The notes: generated by a model not told the origin, from the sequence alone. Counted from the stretch's first letter, positions 8,089-17,382 are shown. The stretch: DNA of 64,000 nucleotides from JAKAWQ01 sp963745975 (GCA_963745975.1 CAVUZJ010000005.1:1-64000); one strand, 5' to 3'. Translations and numbers: made by a program.

Positions 8089-8868
8089 ATGAGTGGGCAA
8101 GCCGAGGCCTGCGCGGAGCTGCTGCTCGCCGCCCGCCGGGCGCACCGCAAGCTCGACCAGCTGCCGGAGAGCCTGAGGCCCGCCGATGAGGCGGCGGGGG
8201 TTGCGGCGCAGCGCGCGCTCGCCGAGCGCGTCGGCGCCGTGCCGCCGGCCGGCTTCAAGATCGGCGCCACGGCGAAGCTCATGCAGGCCTATCTCGGCCT
8301 CGACGGACCGATCGCCGGGTTCATCGCCGAGAGCGGCCTACATGCGAGCGGCATCCGGCTGCGCTTCGGCGACTTCCAGTCTCCCGGCGTCGAATGCGAG
8401 CTCGTGGTCAAGCTCGGCCAAGATCTCCCGCCGGGCCCGTGCGATGCGGCGCGGGCGGCGGCTGCGGTGGCCGCGGTCTCGGCCGGAATCGAGATCGTCG
8501 AGAACCGCTACCCCGAACTCAAGGAATTCGGGACCAACGCGCTCATCGCCGATCAGGTCTTCCACGCCGGCGCGGTGATCGGCGCGGCCGAGGCAGAGTG
8601 GCGCGCGCTCGATCTCAAGGCGATCGAGGGGCAGATCCGCGTCAACCAGGCCGAGCGCGGCCGCGGCAAGGGCGCGGAACTGATGGGCGATCCGATGGAA
8701 GCGCTCGCCTGGCTCGCGGCCTCGCCGCTCGCCGTGGCGTTCGGCGGGCTCAAGGCCGGGCAGGTGGTGATGCTGGGCAGCGTCACGCCGCCGATCTGGC
8801 TGCTCGGGCCGGCTTCCGTCGAGGTCTCGTTCCCGCCGCTCGGGACGGTGTTCCTGACGCTCGAGTAG
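8089..8868 (+). CDS. 2-keto-4-pentenoate hydratase / FAH-family protein
   Basis: A 259-residue member of the fumarylacetoacetate-hydrolase superfamily, hydratase branch (MhpD/2-oxopent-4-enoate hydratase). Typical segments are GFKIGATAKLMQAYLGLDGP, the metal-site region VECELVVKL, GIEIVENRYPELK and LADQ-like ALIADQVFHAGAVIG. It ends with the usual small C-terminal strands. Such enzymes hydrate 2-hydroxy-dienoates from aromatic ring cleavage using a divalent metal. No ring-cleavage genes are next to it, so the pathway is unknown. It follows rlmB by 10 bp and may be co-transcribed with it. Confidence 0.8.
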   Translation: MSGQAEACAELLLAARRAHRKLDQLPESLRPADEAAGVAAQRALAERVGAVPPAGFKIGATAKLMQAYLGLDGPIAGFIAESGLHASGIRLRFGDFQSPGVECELVVKLGQDLPPGPCDAARAAAAVAAVSAGIEIVENRYPELKEFGTNALIADQVFHAGAVIGAAEAEWRALDLKAIEGQIRVNQAERGRGKGAELMGDPMEALAWLAASPLAVAFGGLKAGQVVMLGSVTPPIWLLGPASVEVSFPPLGTVFLTLE

Positions 8869-8894
8869 TACGAACCCGCCTGAATACCCACAGA

Positions 8895-8910
8895 CGCCCG
8901 CGCGCGGGCG
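8895..8910. terminator. GC palindrome between convergent genes
   Basis: A perfect 16-bp palindrome, CGCCCGCG-CGCGGGCG, lies between the stop codons of the hydratase (8868, plus) and the RND pump (8922, minus). It could end transcription in both directions, although no clear U-tract follows on either side. Confidence 0.3.
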
Positions 8911-8921
8911 CTCCCCCGGCC

Positions 8922-11900
8922 TTACGCTTCCTCCCGCGCCTCCGTGCGCGTGGGAAGCGGTTTCTTCCGTTCCTCGAAACGCTGCATCACGACGAAGAAC
9001 GAGGGCACGAACAGCACGGCGAGGCAGGTCGAGGCGATCATCCCGCTCGCCACGGTGATGCCGATCGATTTGCGGGAGTTGGCGCCCGCGCCGGTCGCGA
9101 GCACCAGCGGCATCACGCCGAGGATGAAGGCGATCGAGGTCATCAGGATCGGGCGCAACCGCGTATGCGCCGCTTCCACCGCAGCTTCGAGGATGGGCCT
9201 GCCGTGGAGGATGCGCAATTCGCGCGCGACCTCGACGATCAGGATCGCGTTCTTGGCCGAGAGCGCGATCAGCAGGATCAGCCCGATCTGGACATAGAGG
9301 TTGCTTGAGACGCCGAGCGGGGTGAGCGCGATCACCGGTCCGAGCAGCGAGAGCGGCACCGCAAGGATCACCGAGATCGGTGCGAGCCAGCTTTCATATT
9401 GTCCGGCGAGTACGAGATAGACGAGCAGGATGCCGAGCCCGAAGACGTAGTAGATCTGGTTGCCGACGATCTTTTCCTGGTACGACATCGCCGTCCAGTC
9501 GTAGCCGGCGCCCGGCGGCAGCACGTGCTGGGCGAGGTCCTCCATCACTCCCATCGCCTGGCCGGAGCTGTAGCCGGTGGCGGACGCCCCGGCGATCGTC
9601 GCCGCCGGGTAGAGGTTGTAGAGCGTGATGAGGCTCGGCCCCACCGTGGGCGCCTCGCTCAGCACCGCGCCCATCGGCACCATCTGGCCTTCGTCGTTCT
9701 TGACGTTGAGCTGCTCGATGTCGGAGGGCGTCGCCCGGAACTTGCTGTCCGCCTGCGTATAGACCTGGAACACGCGCCCGAACGTGATGAACTGGCCGAC
9801 ATAGCTCGAGCCGAGATAGGTGCTGAGCGTCGAGAAGACCTGGCCTACCGAGACGTGCAGGCGCTCCGCCTTGACCCGATCGACGTTCACCTGGATGGCC
9901 GGCGAATCGGCGCGGAACGAGGTGGTCATCCCCTGGATGCTGCTTTGCGACGCGCCGTCGGCGATGATCGTGCGGGTCAGCGTCTGCAGCTTGTCGAAGT
10001 CTTCGCTGCCGTCGCGCAGCTCCACCATCATCGTGAAGCCGCCGGCATTGCCGATCCCCTGGATCGCCGGCGGCACCAGCACGAATCCCACGCCCGCCGG
10101 CACCGTCCTGAGCGCCTTCGTGAGATGGAAGTAGATCGCGCGCAGGCTTTCGGAGGCGCCGCGCTCGCCCCACGGCTTGAAGATCACGTAGGCGACACCG
10201 CCGTTGGCGAGTGTGGCGTTGTTGTCGAGCACCGAAACCCCGGTGATGTCGATCACGTGGGCGACCCCGGGCGTCGCCGCCGCGATCTTCTCCACCGCCT
10301 GCATCGCCTGGTTGGTCCGTTCGAGCGAGGCGCCGTTCGGAAGCTGGAGCCCGACCAGCACGTAGCCCTGGTCCTCGGTCGGCAGGAACCCGGTCGGGAT
10401 CCGGCTCAAGCCCACGAACCCGATCGCCATCAGGATCACGGCGAGCGGCACCATCACCGCGGTGTGGCGGGTCATGGCCCCGACCAGCTTGAGGTACGGC
10501 CGCTCGAGCGCCCCATAGACGGCGTTGAACCCGCGGAAGAAGAAGTTGCGCTGTTCGGGCGGCACGGTGGGCCGGAGCCAGAGCGCGCACTGCGTCGGCT
10601 TCAGCGTCGCGGCGTTGATCGCGCTGATCAGCGCGGTCACCGCGATCACCAGCGCGAACTGCGCGTACATCTGTCCCGTGAGCCCGGGCAGGAAGGCGGC
10701 GGGCACGAACACCGACATCAAAACCAGCGTGATCCCGATGATCGGCCCGAACAGCTCCCTCATTGCCTGGATCGCCGCCTGCACCGGCATCATCCCGCGG
10801 TCGATGTGATGCGCCGCGCCCTCGACGACGACGATCGCGTCGTCCACGACGATCCCGATCGCGAGCACGATCGCGAAGAGCGTGGAGATGTTGATGGTGA
10901 ATCCGAGTGCGGCCATGCCGGCGAAGGCGCCGATGATCGTCACCGGCACCGTCGTCGCCGGCACCAGGCTCGCCCGCCAGTCCTGGAGGAAGACGACGAT
11001 GACGATGAGCACCAGGATCCCGGCCTCGATCAGCGTCTTGTAGACCTCGTCGATCGAGGCCGAGACGAAGAGCGTGGTGTCGAACGGGATGTTCCATTCG
11101 AGCCCCTGCGGGAAGCTCGTCGCGAGCGACTTCATCGTCCCCCGCACTTCCTTGGCGACCGCGAGCGCGTTGGCGCCCGGCGTCAGGTAGATGCCGATCC
11201 CGGTGGCGGGATGGCCGTCGAGGGTGAAGGTCTGGCTGTAGGTCTGCGCGCCGAGCTCGACATGCCCGATATCGCTCACATGCACGATCTGCCCGCCGGC
11301 GCCCTGGCCCGACTTGACGATGATGTCGGCGAATTGCGAGGGCTCCACGAGCCGCCCCTGCACGTTCACCGTGTACTGGTAGTTTTGCCCCGCCGGTGCC
11401 GGCGGCGCGCCGATCTGTCCTGCCGTGACCTCGGTGTTCTGGTTCTGGATCGCCTGCATCACCTGGTTCGGGGTGAGCTGGTAGGCCTTGAGCTTGTTCG
11501 GGTCGAGCCAGACGCGCATCGCGTACTGCCCGGCCCCGAAGACGTTGACGTTGCCGACCCCGGGCAGGCGCGAAAGCTCGTTGACGAGGTTGATGGTCGC
11601 GTAGTTGCTGAGATAGAGGCTGCTGTACTGGCCCTTGTTGCCGACCAGCGTGATGATCTGGAGGATCGCGGTCGAGCGCTTCTGCACCGTCACGCCCTGC
11701 GCCTGCACCGCCGTCGGCAGCGAAGCGAGCACGCTCGCTACTTTGTTCTGCACCAGAACTTGGGCGAAATCGAGGTTGGTGCCGATCTGGAAGGTGACGG
11801 TGAGCGTATAGGTCCCGTCCGAGGCGCTGGTCGATTGCATGTAGAGCATGCCCTCGACGCCGTTCACCGCCTGCTCGATCGGCAGCGCCACGTTCTGCAT

Positions 11901-12074
11901 CACGGTGAGCGCGCTCGCGCCGGGATAGGTCGTCGTTACCTGCACGGTCGGCGGCACGACGTTCGGGTATTGCGCGACCGGCAGCCCGAACAGCGCGACG
12001 CCGCCCAGCAGCACGAACAGGATCGCCAGCACATTGGCGAGCACCGGCCGGGCAATGAAGAACTCGGAGATCAT
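8922..12074 (-). CDS. RND multidrug efflux transporter, AcrB/HAE1 type
   Basis: A 1050-residue inner-membrane pump, full length for the family. It has 12 predicted membrane segments in two halves and two large periplasmic loops. The start ISEFFIARPVLANVLAIL is typical of HAE1 pumps. The proton-relay Asp pair of TM4 is visible in AIGIVVDDAIVVVE, and the TM10-11 block with the expected Lys is ILLIALSAKNAILIVEVARE. It works with the periplasmic adaptor encoded 16 bp upstream and an outer-membrane TolC-like channel that is not in this window. No adjacent TetR-type repressor is seen. Substrates are probably hydrophobic toxic compounds; this is family inference. Confidence 0.95.
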   Translation of the reverse strand: MISEFFIARPVLANVLAILFVLLGGVALFGLPVAQYPNVVPPTVQVTTTYPGASALTVMQNVALPIEQAVNGVEGMLYMQSTSASDGTYTLTVTFQIGTNLDFAQVLVQNKVASVLASLPTAVQAQGVTVQKRSTAILQIITLVGNKGQYSSLYLSNYATINLVNELSRLPGVGNVNVFGAGQYAMRVWLDPNKLKAYQLTPNQVMQAIQNQNTEVTAGQIGAPPAPAGQNYQYTVNVQGRLVEPSQFADIIVKSGQGAGGQIVHVSDIGHVELGAQTYSQTFTLDGHPATGIGIYLTPGANALAVAKEVRGTMKSLATSFPQGLEWNIPFDTTLFVSASIDEVYKTLIEAGILVLIVIVVFLQDWRASLVPATTVPVTIIGAFAGMAALGFTINISTLFAIVLAIGIVVDDAIVVVEGAAHHIDRGMMPVQAAIQAMRELFGPIIGITLVLMSVFVPAAFLPGLTGQMYAQFALVIAVTALISAINAATLKPTQCALWLRPTVPPEQRNFFFRGFNAVYGALERPYLKLVGAMTRHTAVMVPLAVILMAIGFVGLSRIPTGFLPTEDQGYVLVGLQLPNGASLERTNQAMQAVEKIAAATPGVAHVIDITGVSVLDNNATLANGGVAYVIFKPWGERGASESLRAIYFHLTKALRTVPAGVGFVLVPPAIQGIGNAGGFTMMVELRDGSEDFDKLQTLTRTIIADGASQSSIQGMTTSFRADSPAIQVNVDRVKAERLHVSVGQVFSTLSTYLGSSYVGQFITFGRVFQVYTQADSKFRATPSDIEQLNVKNDEGQMVPMGAVLSEAPTVGPSLITLYNLYPAATIAGASATGYSSGQAMGVMEDLAQHVLPPGAGYDWTAMSYQEKIVGNQIYYVFGLGILLVYLVLAGQYESWLAPISVILAVPLSLLGPVIALTPLGVSSNLYVQIGLILLIALSAKNAILIVEVARELRILHGRPILEAAVEAAHTRLRPILMTSIAFILGVMPLVLATGAGANSRKSIGITVASGMIASTCLAVLFVPSFFVVMQRFEERKKPLPTRTEAREEA

Positions 12075-12090
12075 CCCCGCGCGGCCGCGC

Positions 12091-13248
12091 TTACTTGGAG
12101 GCTTCGGTGGTGGCGGAGATCGTCGTCGTCGTAGGGGCTACGACCTGTCCCGGGATCGCCCGCTCGATCCCGCTCACGATCACCTTGTCCGTTGGCTCGA
12201 GCCCGCTCGTGACGATCCGGAGCTGGCCCTGCTGCTGCCCGAGCACCACCCTGCGCTGCTCGACCTTGTTGTCGGCGCCGAGCACGAGCACGTAGGTGCC
12301 CTGCTGGTCGGTCGACCATGCCGTGTCGGGGATGAAGAGGGCGTTGGTGAGCTTCCCTTCCGGGATACGCACCCGGACGAAGAAGCCGGGCAGCAGCGCG
12401 TGGTTCGCGTTCTTGAACACGGCCCGAGCGAGCAGCGTGCCGGTCGAGGGGTCGATATCCGGCGAGACGTAGTCGAGCACGCCCTGGTGCGGGTAGCCGG
12501 TCTCGTTGGCGAGCCCGATATCGATCGGGATCGCGCCCAGCTCCGCCAGCGTCAGCCCCTTCGCCCGTAACTGCGCCCGGATGCGCAGCACGTCCTGCTC
12601 GGCGACGTTGAAGGTGACGTAGATCGGCGCGATCGAGACGATGGTGGCGAGCGTGGTCGGCCCGGCCTGGCCCACCAGCGCGCCGATCGATTGCTGATGC
12701 TTGGTCACCACCCCGTCGAACGGCGCATTGACCTTGGTGTAGCTGAGGTTGATCGAGGCGATGGCGAGGCTCGCCTCGTCGTTCTGCACCGTCGCCGCAT
12801 CCGAATCGCGCTTGGCCAGCGCCTGGTCGAGCTTGGATTGCGAGGCGAAGTTCTGCTGCGCGAGTTGGGACTGGCGCTCATACTCGGCCTGGGCCTGCAC
12901 CAGGTCGGCCTGGGCGCCGGCGAGCTGCGCCCGCGCCTGTTGCAGCTGCGCCGCGTAGGGCGCCTGCTCGATCACGAAGAGGTTGGTGCCCTGCTTGACG
13001 AAGGCGCCGTCCGTATAATTGATCGCGCTCAGGAACCCCGGCACCCGTGCGACGAGGTTGACCTCGTCGATCGCCACCGTGTTGCCGGTGAGCTCGAGAT
13101 AGAGGGTGGTGTCCTTCTTGAGCGGCGTCGCAACGCCGACCGCGGCCGGCGGCGGCGGCACGAAGTGGTTCTGCTGCTTGCACCCGGCGAGGACGAGGGC
13201 GGCGCCCATCGCCGCAACGAGAAGACCGGCCCATCGCCCGCGGCGCAT
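12091..13248 (-). CDS. RND periplasmic adaptor (AcrA/MexE-like lipoprotein)
   Basis: Membrane-fusion lipoprotein of 385 residues. It starts with a short Arg-rich n-region, a hydrophobic core and the lipobox LAGC, so it should be lipid-anchored in the periplasm. Next come a lipoyl half (VNLVARVPGFL), an Ala/Gln-rich hairpin coiled coil (about 75-150) and the second half-lipoyl VNAPFDGVVTKH. The beta-barrel (RIPEGKLTNALFIPD) and membrane-proximal domains follow. I chose ATG 13248, preceded by GGAG, because it directly begins the signal peptide; an in-frame codon 72 bp upstream would hide it. First gene of a two-gene efflux operon. Confidence 0.92.
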   Translation of the reverse strand: MRRGRWAGLLVAAMGAALVLAGCKQQNHFVPPPPAAVGVATPLKKDTTLYLELTGNTVAIDEVNLVARVPGFLSAINYTDGAFVKQGTNLFVIEQAPYAAQLQQARAQLAGAQADLVQAQAEYERQSQLAQQNFASQSKLDQALAKRDSDAATVQNDEASLAIASINLSYTKVNAPFDGVVTKHQQSIGALVGQAGPTTLATIVSIAPIYVTFNVAEQDVLRIRAQLRAKGLTLAELGAIPIDIGLANETGYPHQGVLDYVSPDIDPSTGTLLARAVFKNANHALLPGFFVRVRIPEGKLTNALFIPDTAWSTDQQGTYVLVLGADNKVEQRRVVLGQQQGQLRIVTSGLEPTDKVIVSGIERAIPGQVVAPTTTTISATTEASK

Positions 13249-13808
13249 CGTCCACTCCAGAGACACTTCTTTCCCCCTACGCGCGCGCGCCAAAGACGCC
13301 CACCGAGGATCGGCAGACAAAGCTTAACCGATTGACCTGACCGGGCCGGACCCGCCCGAATATGCCGCAACTACCTGGAATCGCAAACGGATTTATTCCG
13401 CGCCGCCGTCGGACGCGATTCTTGCCCGATTATGCCCATCTCTCGCCTTTTTTGCCTTGCAGCATGGCTCAAGGCTGGATGCCTCCCCAGCTCAGGCGCG
13501 TGGCCCCTACCCATAAAGATGGCCCGCGCGCCGTGCCTTTGGCCCGCGCCGGGCCGCCCCCGACCCGGCGCGGGCCTTTCTCATGCCGGCCCGATCCGCA
13601 ACCCCTTCATCCCCCGGCCCGCGCCCGCCCCGCTCGCGAGGGGCGCTAAGACGTTGCGCGGGTACCACAATTCCTGGTTATGCCCGCATCACGTTTTCGC
13701 GCATTCGCGGTGGCCCCGCTGCACCGCCCGGCACGAACCCGGCCACCCCCTCCGGGCCGCCAAGATCAGTGCGTCGCGATCCTCGCATGTCCAGGAGACG
13801 TTTGCGCG
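13249..13808. other. Intergenic stretch with one strong hairpin
   Basis: I see no credible gene in these 560 bp between the efflux adaptor and the DUF1003-like fragment. The one structure is a 13-bp GC-rich stem (13541-13553 with 13564-13576, 10-nt loop) followed on the plus strand by TTTC. It looks like an intrinsic terminator, but no gene ending just before it is recognisable. A small RNA upstream of it is possible; I cannot support one. Confidence 0.4.
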
Positions 13809-13935
13809 ATGAGCACCGCGTTGCCCGCAACGCCGCTGCCCCCGCCCTCGGTGGAGGCGCTCATCCAGCGCCGGCGGCCTTTGCGCGACGTCCACAAGGA
13901 GGTCCTCGAAACGATCGGGCCGCTCGACCCGTTCC
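13809..13935 (+). pseudogene. N-terminal fragment of a DUF1003-like membrane protein
   Basis: An ATG with AGGAGA upstream opens a frame whose first 40 residues (PLPPPSVEALIQRRRPLRDV, HKEVLETIGPLD) resemble the cytoplasmic N-terminus of DUF1003 membrane proteins. After GPLD the sequence loses all resemblance: the membrane segments are absent and the frame becomes Pro/Gly/Cys-rich before stopping at 14084 inside the opposing lipoprotein gene. I read this as a gene cut by deletion, with the junction at roughly 13935. The family assignment is from memory of the N-terminal pattern and is moderate only. Confidence 0.4.
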
Positions 13936-14026
13936 CACTTGGCGCTGCGCAGGAGGCAACACTCGCGGCCATGGGCAACTGCCCCAATCCGGGCTCGAGC
14001 GCCGCCCCGTGGCAAAGCCGCAAGCC

Positions 14027-14251
14027 TCACTGCCACGCGCCGTTTGCGTTCCAGTGCCCGGGATTCGCGGGCTGCGCGGCATAATAGGGGTGATAGTCGG
14101 GGTGTGGCTGGTTGTAACCATAGCCCCCCTGGTACGGGTAGGCGACACAGCCCGCCAGCATTGTTGCCGCCACGATGGCGGCAAGCGGCAGCACCCGACG
14201 GACGTTTCCTCGGGGTCCCACGGGGCCGCGCGCGCGATTGATCTTGGTCAT
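14027..14251 (-). CDS. Small Tyr-rich lipoprotein
   Basis: A 74-residue protein with a positively charged start (MTKINRARG), a hydrophobic stretch (VLPLAAIVAATMLAGC) ending in a lipobox, and a short Tyr/Pro/His-rich tail (GGYGYNQPHPDYHPYYAAQP). A TGAGG motif precedes the ATG by 7 bases. It is predicted to be a lipid-anchored envelope protein. Small lipoproteins of this look are common near stress and surface genes in Acetobacteraceae, but I recognise no named family. Its 3' end overlaps the meaningless tail of the opposing DUF1003-like fragment. Confidence 0.6.
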   Translation of the reverse strand: MTKINRARGPVGPRGNVRRVLPLAAIVAATMLAGCVAYPYQGGYGYNQPHPDYHPYYAAQPANPGHWNANGAWQ

Positions 14252-14864
14252 GAGAAAACCTCACCTAGCTACATCGATTTCACGGGATCGACCCGACACG
14301 GTGAGGAGAGGACCCGGCCGCTCGCGACCTTCCGCCGAAGGGGAAGGTCCGCAAAACCGGCAAATGAGGAAGTGAAGTGTCGCCCGCCACGTGGCGTGTC
14401 GATCACACTTGAATATGTTCACGCTTTGCCCGGCTTACAAGGTCGGCAGCGTCGCTTCGGCATCTGCGGCGGCGCGCGATGATGGAGAGGTCGGCGCTGC
14501 CCGCCGCGGCCTGGCCGGCCTCGGCGAGGCTGTGCCTTCCGTTCAATCGTCGCCAGTAAGCCTATCTTTTGATGATGCTCGCAATGATGCTGGCCGCTGC
14601 CGATAGGTGAGTCTGGCGGGTGCGCTACGCATAGGCGCCCAAGGAAATCGCTTCCGGTCCGCAGCCGCCGTCTTTCCGCAAACCGAACGTCTCGGAGTCG
14701 CGGGCATGCTCGTCCTGCTGACGGGCATGACCCCGGTTCCGAGCGCACGCAATACAACCGCCGGGGCTGAAGGAGACATCGCAGCGACCGGCAACGCGAC
14801 GGCGAACGGCCCCGTCCGTGCAGCGGCGCGAACGAGAGAAGACCGATTTGGGTAGGAGATCTCG
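14252..14864. other. Intergenic, no gene seen
   Basis: Open frames here have no start signal, no recognisable motif and a composition unlike the neighbouring genes. I see no RNA gene or repeat. Confidence 0.4.
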
Positions 14865-14993
14865 ATGGGCCTCATTCTTCTGATTTTGCTGATCGTGTTC
14901 CTCTTCAGCGGTGGCGGCTACGACGGATACCGCTCGGGCTATTACGGCGGCCGCGGCTTGAACGGCGGCCTTCATCACCCGCTCAACTTCTGA
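14865..14993 (+). CDS. Small membrane protein with Gly/Tyr-rich tail
   Basis: A 42-residue open frame preceded by a good ribosome binding site (TAGGAG, 5 bases before ATG). Residues 2-14 (GLILLILLIVFLF) form one hydrophobic segment. A short tail rich in Gly and Tyr follows (GGGYDGYRSGYYGG, then LNGGLHHPLNF). Tiny proteins with this layout are frequent in alphaproteobacteria and are usually left unannotated. The hydrophobic start suggests insertion in the inner membrane. The function is unknown. It sits with CsbD and a GlsB/YeaQ-like protein in what looks like a small stress-gene cluster. Confidence 0.55.
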   Translation: MGLILLILLIVFLFSGGGYDGYRSGYYGGRGLNGGLHHPLNF

Positions 14994-15263
14994 TGCCGCG
15001 GCTTCCGGCCGTCATCGGAGAGCCAGCCAATCGCGATCCCGCTCCAGTGCCGGCTTTCATAGAAAGCTGACACATAGGTCTTTGTTCAAGTGCCCGATTC
15101 ACGCGGCGTTTCGTGATCGCTGCGCTTCCCACGAAACTCTGCGATCGGGCACGAGGCCTTTCCGGCGCTCACGGCGTCTCCCGCGGGAGGAATCCGGACC
15201 ACGCCCAATCGAGAGCCTCGGGCTCTGATATCGTCGCACGACCGCAACGGAGGAGACGTCCTC

Positions 15264-15449
15264 ATGGACCAGGACCGTATCGCAGGCTCAATCAGGCAAG
15301 TCGCCGGCTCGGTCAGGCAGATGATCGGCAAGCTGCCGGGCGATCGCAAGATCGCGTTGAGGGGAAGGGCGGACATCGCCGCGGGCAAGGTGCAGAACGC
15401 CGTCGGGGGCCTTAAGGACACCGCCCGCGAGATCGTTGGCAAGGAATAG
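15264..15449 (+). CDS. CsbD-family stress protein
   Basis: A 61-residue CsbD-like protein: MDQDRIAGSIRQVAGSVRQM, the internal helix repeat and KVQNAVGGLKDTAREIV at the C-terminus. GGAGGAG precedes the ATG. Members are small, soluble, abundant under general stress or in stationary phase; their molecular role is not known. The next reading frame (GlsB/YeaQ-like) overlaps its end. Confidence 0.85.
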   Translation: MDQDRIAGSIRQVAGSVRQMIGKLPGDRKIALRGRADIAAGKVQNAVGGLKDTAREIVGKE

Positions 15450-15864
15450 AAGCGTCCTGCCGATCTTCGGCTGGATCGCCCTCGGACTTGCTTCGGGCCT
15501 CCTCGCAAGCCCGATTGTCGGCAGCGCGAGGGAAGGCGTCGTTGTCGATATCCCGCTTGGCATCGGCGGCGCGATCGTGGGCGGCAAGCTCTTCGCCTTC
15601 GCGGGCGCGTCCGGCCTCGACGTCCGGAGCCTGATGGCCGCCGTCATCGGCGCGAGCGCCGGTGCCACCGCGCCTCAGCCCACGCGCACGTACGCCAGCC
15701 GCCGCGCCAGCCAACATCCCACCGTCGCGCCCGCGACCCGTCCCGCCGCATCGCGCCGGAACGCCAGCGTCCAGTCCCCGGGCGGCGTGTGGTCGAGCGC
15801 GCGCGGGCACGGCAGCGTCCAGACATCGCCGCCCACCGGCTGGAGCATCTCCATCCGCCCCTGA
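15436..15864 (+). CDS. GlsB/YeaQ-like membrane protein, probably damaged at both ends
   Basis: The middle of this frame (GWIALGLASGLLASPIVGSA, then DIPLGIGGAIVGGKLF and SLMAAVIGASAGA) is a transglycosylase-associated/YeaQ-type membrane protein with three short membrane segments. It lacks a normal start: the only initiation codon is a TTG inside the CsbD gene with no ribosome binding site. After GASAGA the usual C-terminal tail is replaced by Pro/Arg/Ser-rich sequence that runs 190 bp into the opposing D-aminopeptidase gene. The family part corresponds to about 15470-15660. It may be a decaying copy, or translated by coupling to CsbD. Confidence 0.5.
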   Translation: MARNRSVLPIFGWIALGLASGLLASPIVGSAREGVVVDIPLGIGGAIVGGKLFAFAGASGLDVRSLMAAVIGASAGATAPQPTRTYASRRASQHPTVAPATRPAASRRNASVQSPGGVWSSARGHGSVQTSPPTGWSISIRP

Positions 15865-17234
15865 CCGAGAAACCCCGAGAACCCGCCGTAGAGCGCGCCG
15901 CCCGCATCGGCCACGGTGAGCGCCGCGCCCAGCTCCTCGCACGCGTAACGCCCGGCGATATCGCGCGCCGCCTCGCCTTCGCACTTCACCAGAAGCGAGC
16001 TCTGATTGTCGTTCGGCCGGTCCATCCACAAACCGCCGTCCGCGAACCGGAGCCGCGCGGTCGCGCACTTCGCCGTCCCGTCCGCCTGCAAGTCCAACCG
16101 CTCGGGAACGTGTCCGTAGCGGAGCCGCACCTGCCCCGTTCCCGCCGCGTCGATGCGCACCGCAAGCCCGGTCTCCGGCTCGGTATAGGCGCCGAACCAA
16201 GCCTGAGCCGCAGCACCCGCCGGCGCCTTCCTCTCCTCCCCGAGCACGGCCGCCAGCACGTCCACCGCCGCCTCGTGCGCGTCCGAGAGATGATTGAACA
16301 TGACGACGACCGAGACGCGCTCCGCCGGCACGTACATCCGGTGGCTCCGCCAGCCGCGGAGCGCGCCCCCATGCCCCGTCACCGCCCGCCCCAGCTCGCT
16401 CGCCCGCGCGAGCCCGAACCCGTATGCCGCCTGCGCGCCGTCCGCGAAGCGCACGGCTGCCGACAGATGTCCATACAATGACCCGGCATCCTCCCGCGTC
16501 GCGTCGATATGCCGCTCCCAGGCGATCATGTCCTCGAGCGACGCGCCGAGCCCCGCATCGCCGGTCCACAGGATCCGGTTCTCCGCTGCCCGGAACCCGC
16601 CCGCGACGCTCCCCTCGTATCCCTCCGTCCCGTCCGGCATCGCCCGCGTGTCGGCAGCGAGCAGCGCGCTCTCCATCCCGACGCGGGCGAAGATCCGCTG
16701 CCGCAAAAGTTCGGCAAAGCTCCGTCCGCTCCGCTCCTGCACGATATCCGAGAGGATGCGGAAATTCTGGTTGACGTACGAATAGCGCATGCCCGGCGCG
16801 AACTGCAGCGTCCGCGCGCCGCCGATCACCCGCGCCGCCTCGATCTCCCCGAACGCAAATTCCGCCGGCGCGCCGTGCAGCATCGCCACCGCCCAGTAGT
16901 CCCGCAGCCCCGATTGGTTATGGCAAAGCTCAAGCGCGCCCGGCGCTTCTCCCTCCCTGAGCGCCAGCCGCGCGCGCACGTCCCCGTCCAGCACCGAAGG
17001 ATCGGGAAAAGCGTCCAGCACCAGCGCACAGGTGAACTGCTTGGTGATCGAGCACATCCGGAACAGCGTCCGCGGGGTGAACGCGATGCGCCGCTCCGCG
17101 TTCGCCCAGCCCCACGCATGGCGCGCCAGCACCTCGCCCTCGCGCAGCACCGCGACCGCGCCTCCCGGCCCCGGGTAGGCGCGCGGCAGAACCTCCAGGC
17201 AATGCTCGACGCGGGCGGCGAGAGAGCTTGTCAT
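15675..17234 (-). CDS. dap: D-aminopeptidase (serine hydrolase, peptidase S12)
   Basis: A 519-residue penicillin-recognising enzyme, close to the 520 residues of the Ochrobactrum D-aminopeptidase. Active-site motifs in order are SxxK in MCSITKQFTCALVLDAF, YxN in MRYSYVNQNFRILSDIV and HxG in TGHGGALRGWRSH. Two lipocalin-like beta-barrel domains (about 330-519) follow, as in Dap. The enzyme removes N-terminal D-amino acids from short peptides and is expected to be cytoplasmic or periplasmic; no signal peptide is seen. I take ATG 17234; the longer frame adds a Pro/Gly-rich leader with no homology. Confidence 0.85.
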   Translation of the reverse strand: MTSSLAARVEHCLEVLPRAYPGPGGAVAVLREGEVLARHAWGWANAERRIAFTPRTLFRMCSITKQFTCALVLDAFPDPSVLDGDVRARLALREGEAPGALELCHNQSGLRDYWAVAMLHGAPAEFAFGEIEAARVIGGARTLQFAPGMRYSYVNQNFRILSDIVQERSGRSFAELLRQRIFARVGMESALLAADTRAMPDGTEGYEGSVAGGFRAAENRILWTGDAGLGASLEDMIAWERHIDATREDAGSLYGHLSAAVRFADGAQAAYGFGLARASELGRAVTGHGGALRGWRSHRMYVPAERVSVVVMFNHLSDAHEAAVDVLAAVLGEERKAPAGAAAQAWFGAYTEPETGLAVRIDAAGTGQVRLRYGHVPERLDLQADGTAKCATARLRFADGGLWMDRPNDNQSSLLVKCEGEAARDIAGRYACEELGAALTVADAGGALYGGFSGFLGQGRMEMLQPVGGDVWTLPCPRALDHTPPGDWTLAFRRDAAGRVAGATVGCWLARRLAYVRVG

Positions 17235-17353
17235 GCACGCAACCCTCGCACCCGCGCCGCGGGGCGTAAACCCGCCGGCCGCAGGCCGGGCAGACATCCC
17301 CTTCGCGCCGGAGCGGAGGCCGCTCCGTCAACGCAACGTCATGCGCCCAACGC

Positions 17354-17382
17354 TTGCCATTATCGAGACGCCACCCTAAGGT
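17354..17382 (+). promoter_or_regulatory. Probable promoter of the first leader-peptide gene
   Basis: TTGCCA (17354-17359), 17-bp spacer, TAAGGT (17377-17382). The start of transcription would fall just at the conserved 5' UTR element (17389-17411), about 90 bases before the peptide ATG. The -10 is weak. Confidence 0.4.

Noticed and set aside
9399..12134. Very long open frame opposite the RND pump gene
   Set aside because: It is antisense to a fully conserved transporter and is Arg/His/Asp-rich, the usual shadow of high-GC coding DNA; the same applies to long frames opposite the ABC exporter, IlvD-type and murA genes.
13541..13576. Terminator of a small RNA gene
   Set aside because: The hairpin is strong, but no promoter or conserved RNA sequence upstream could be recognised.
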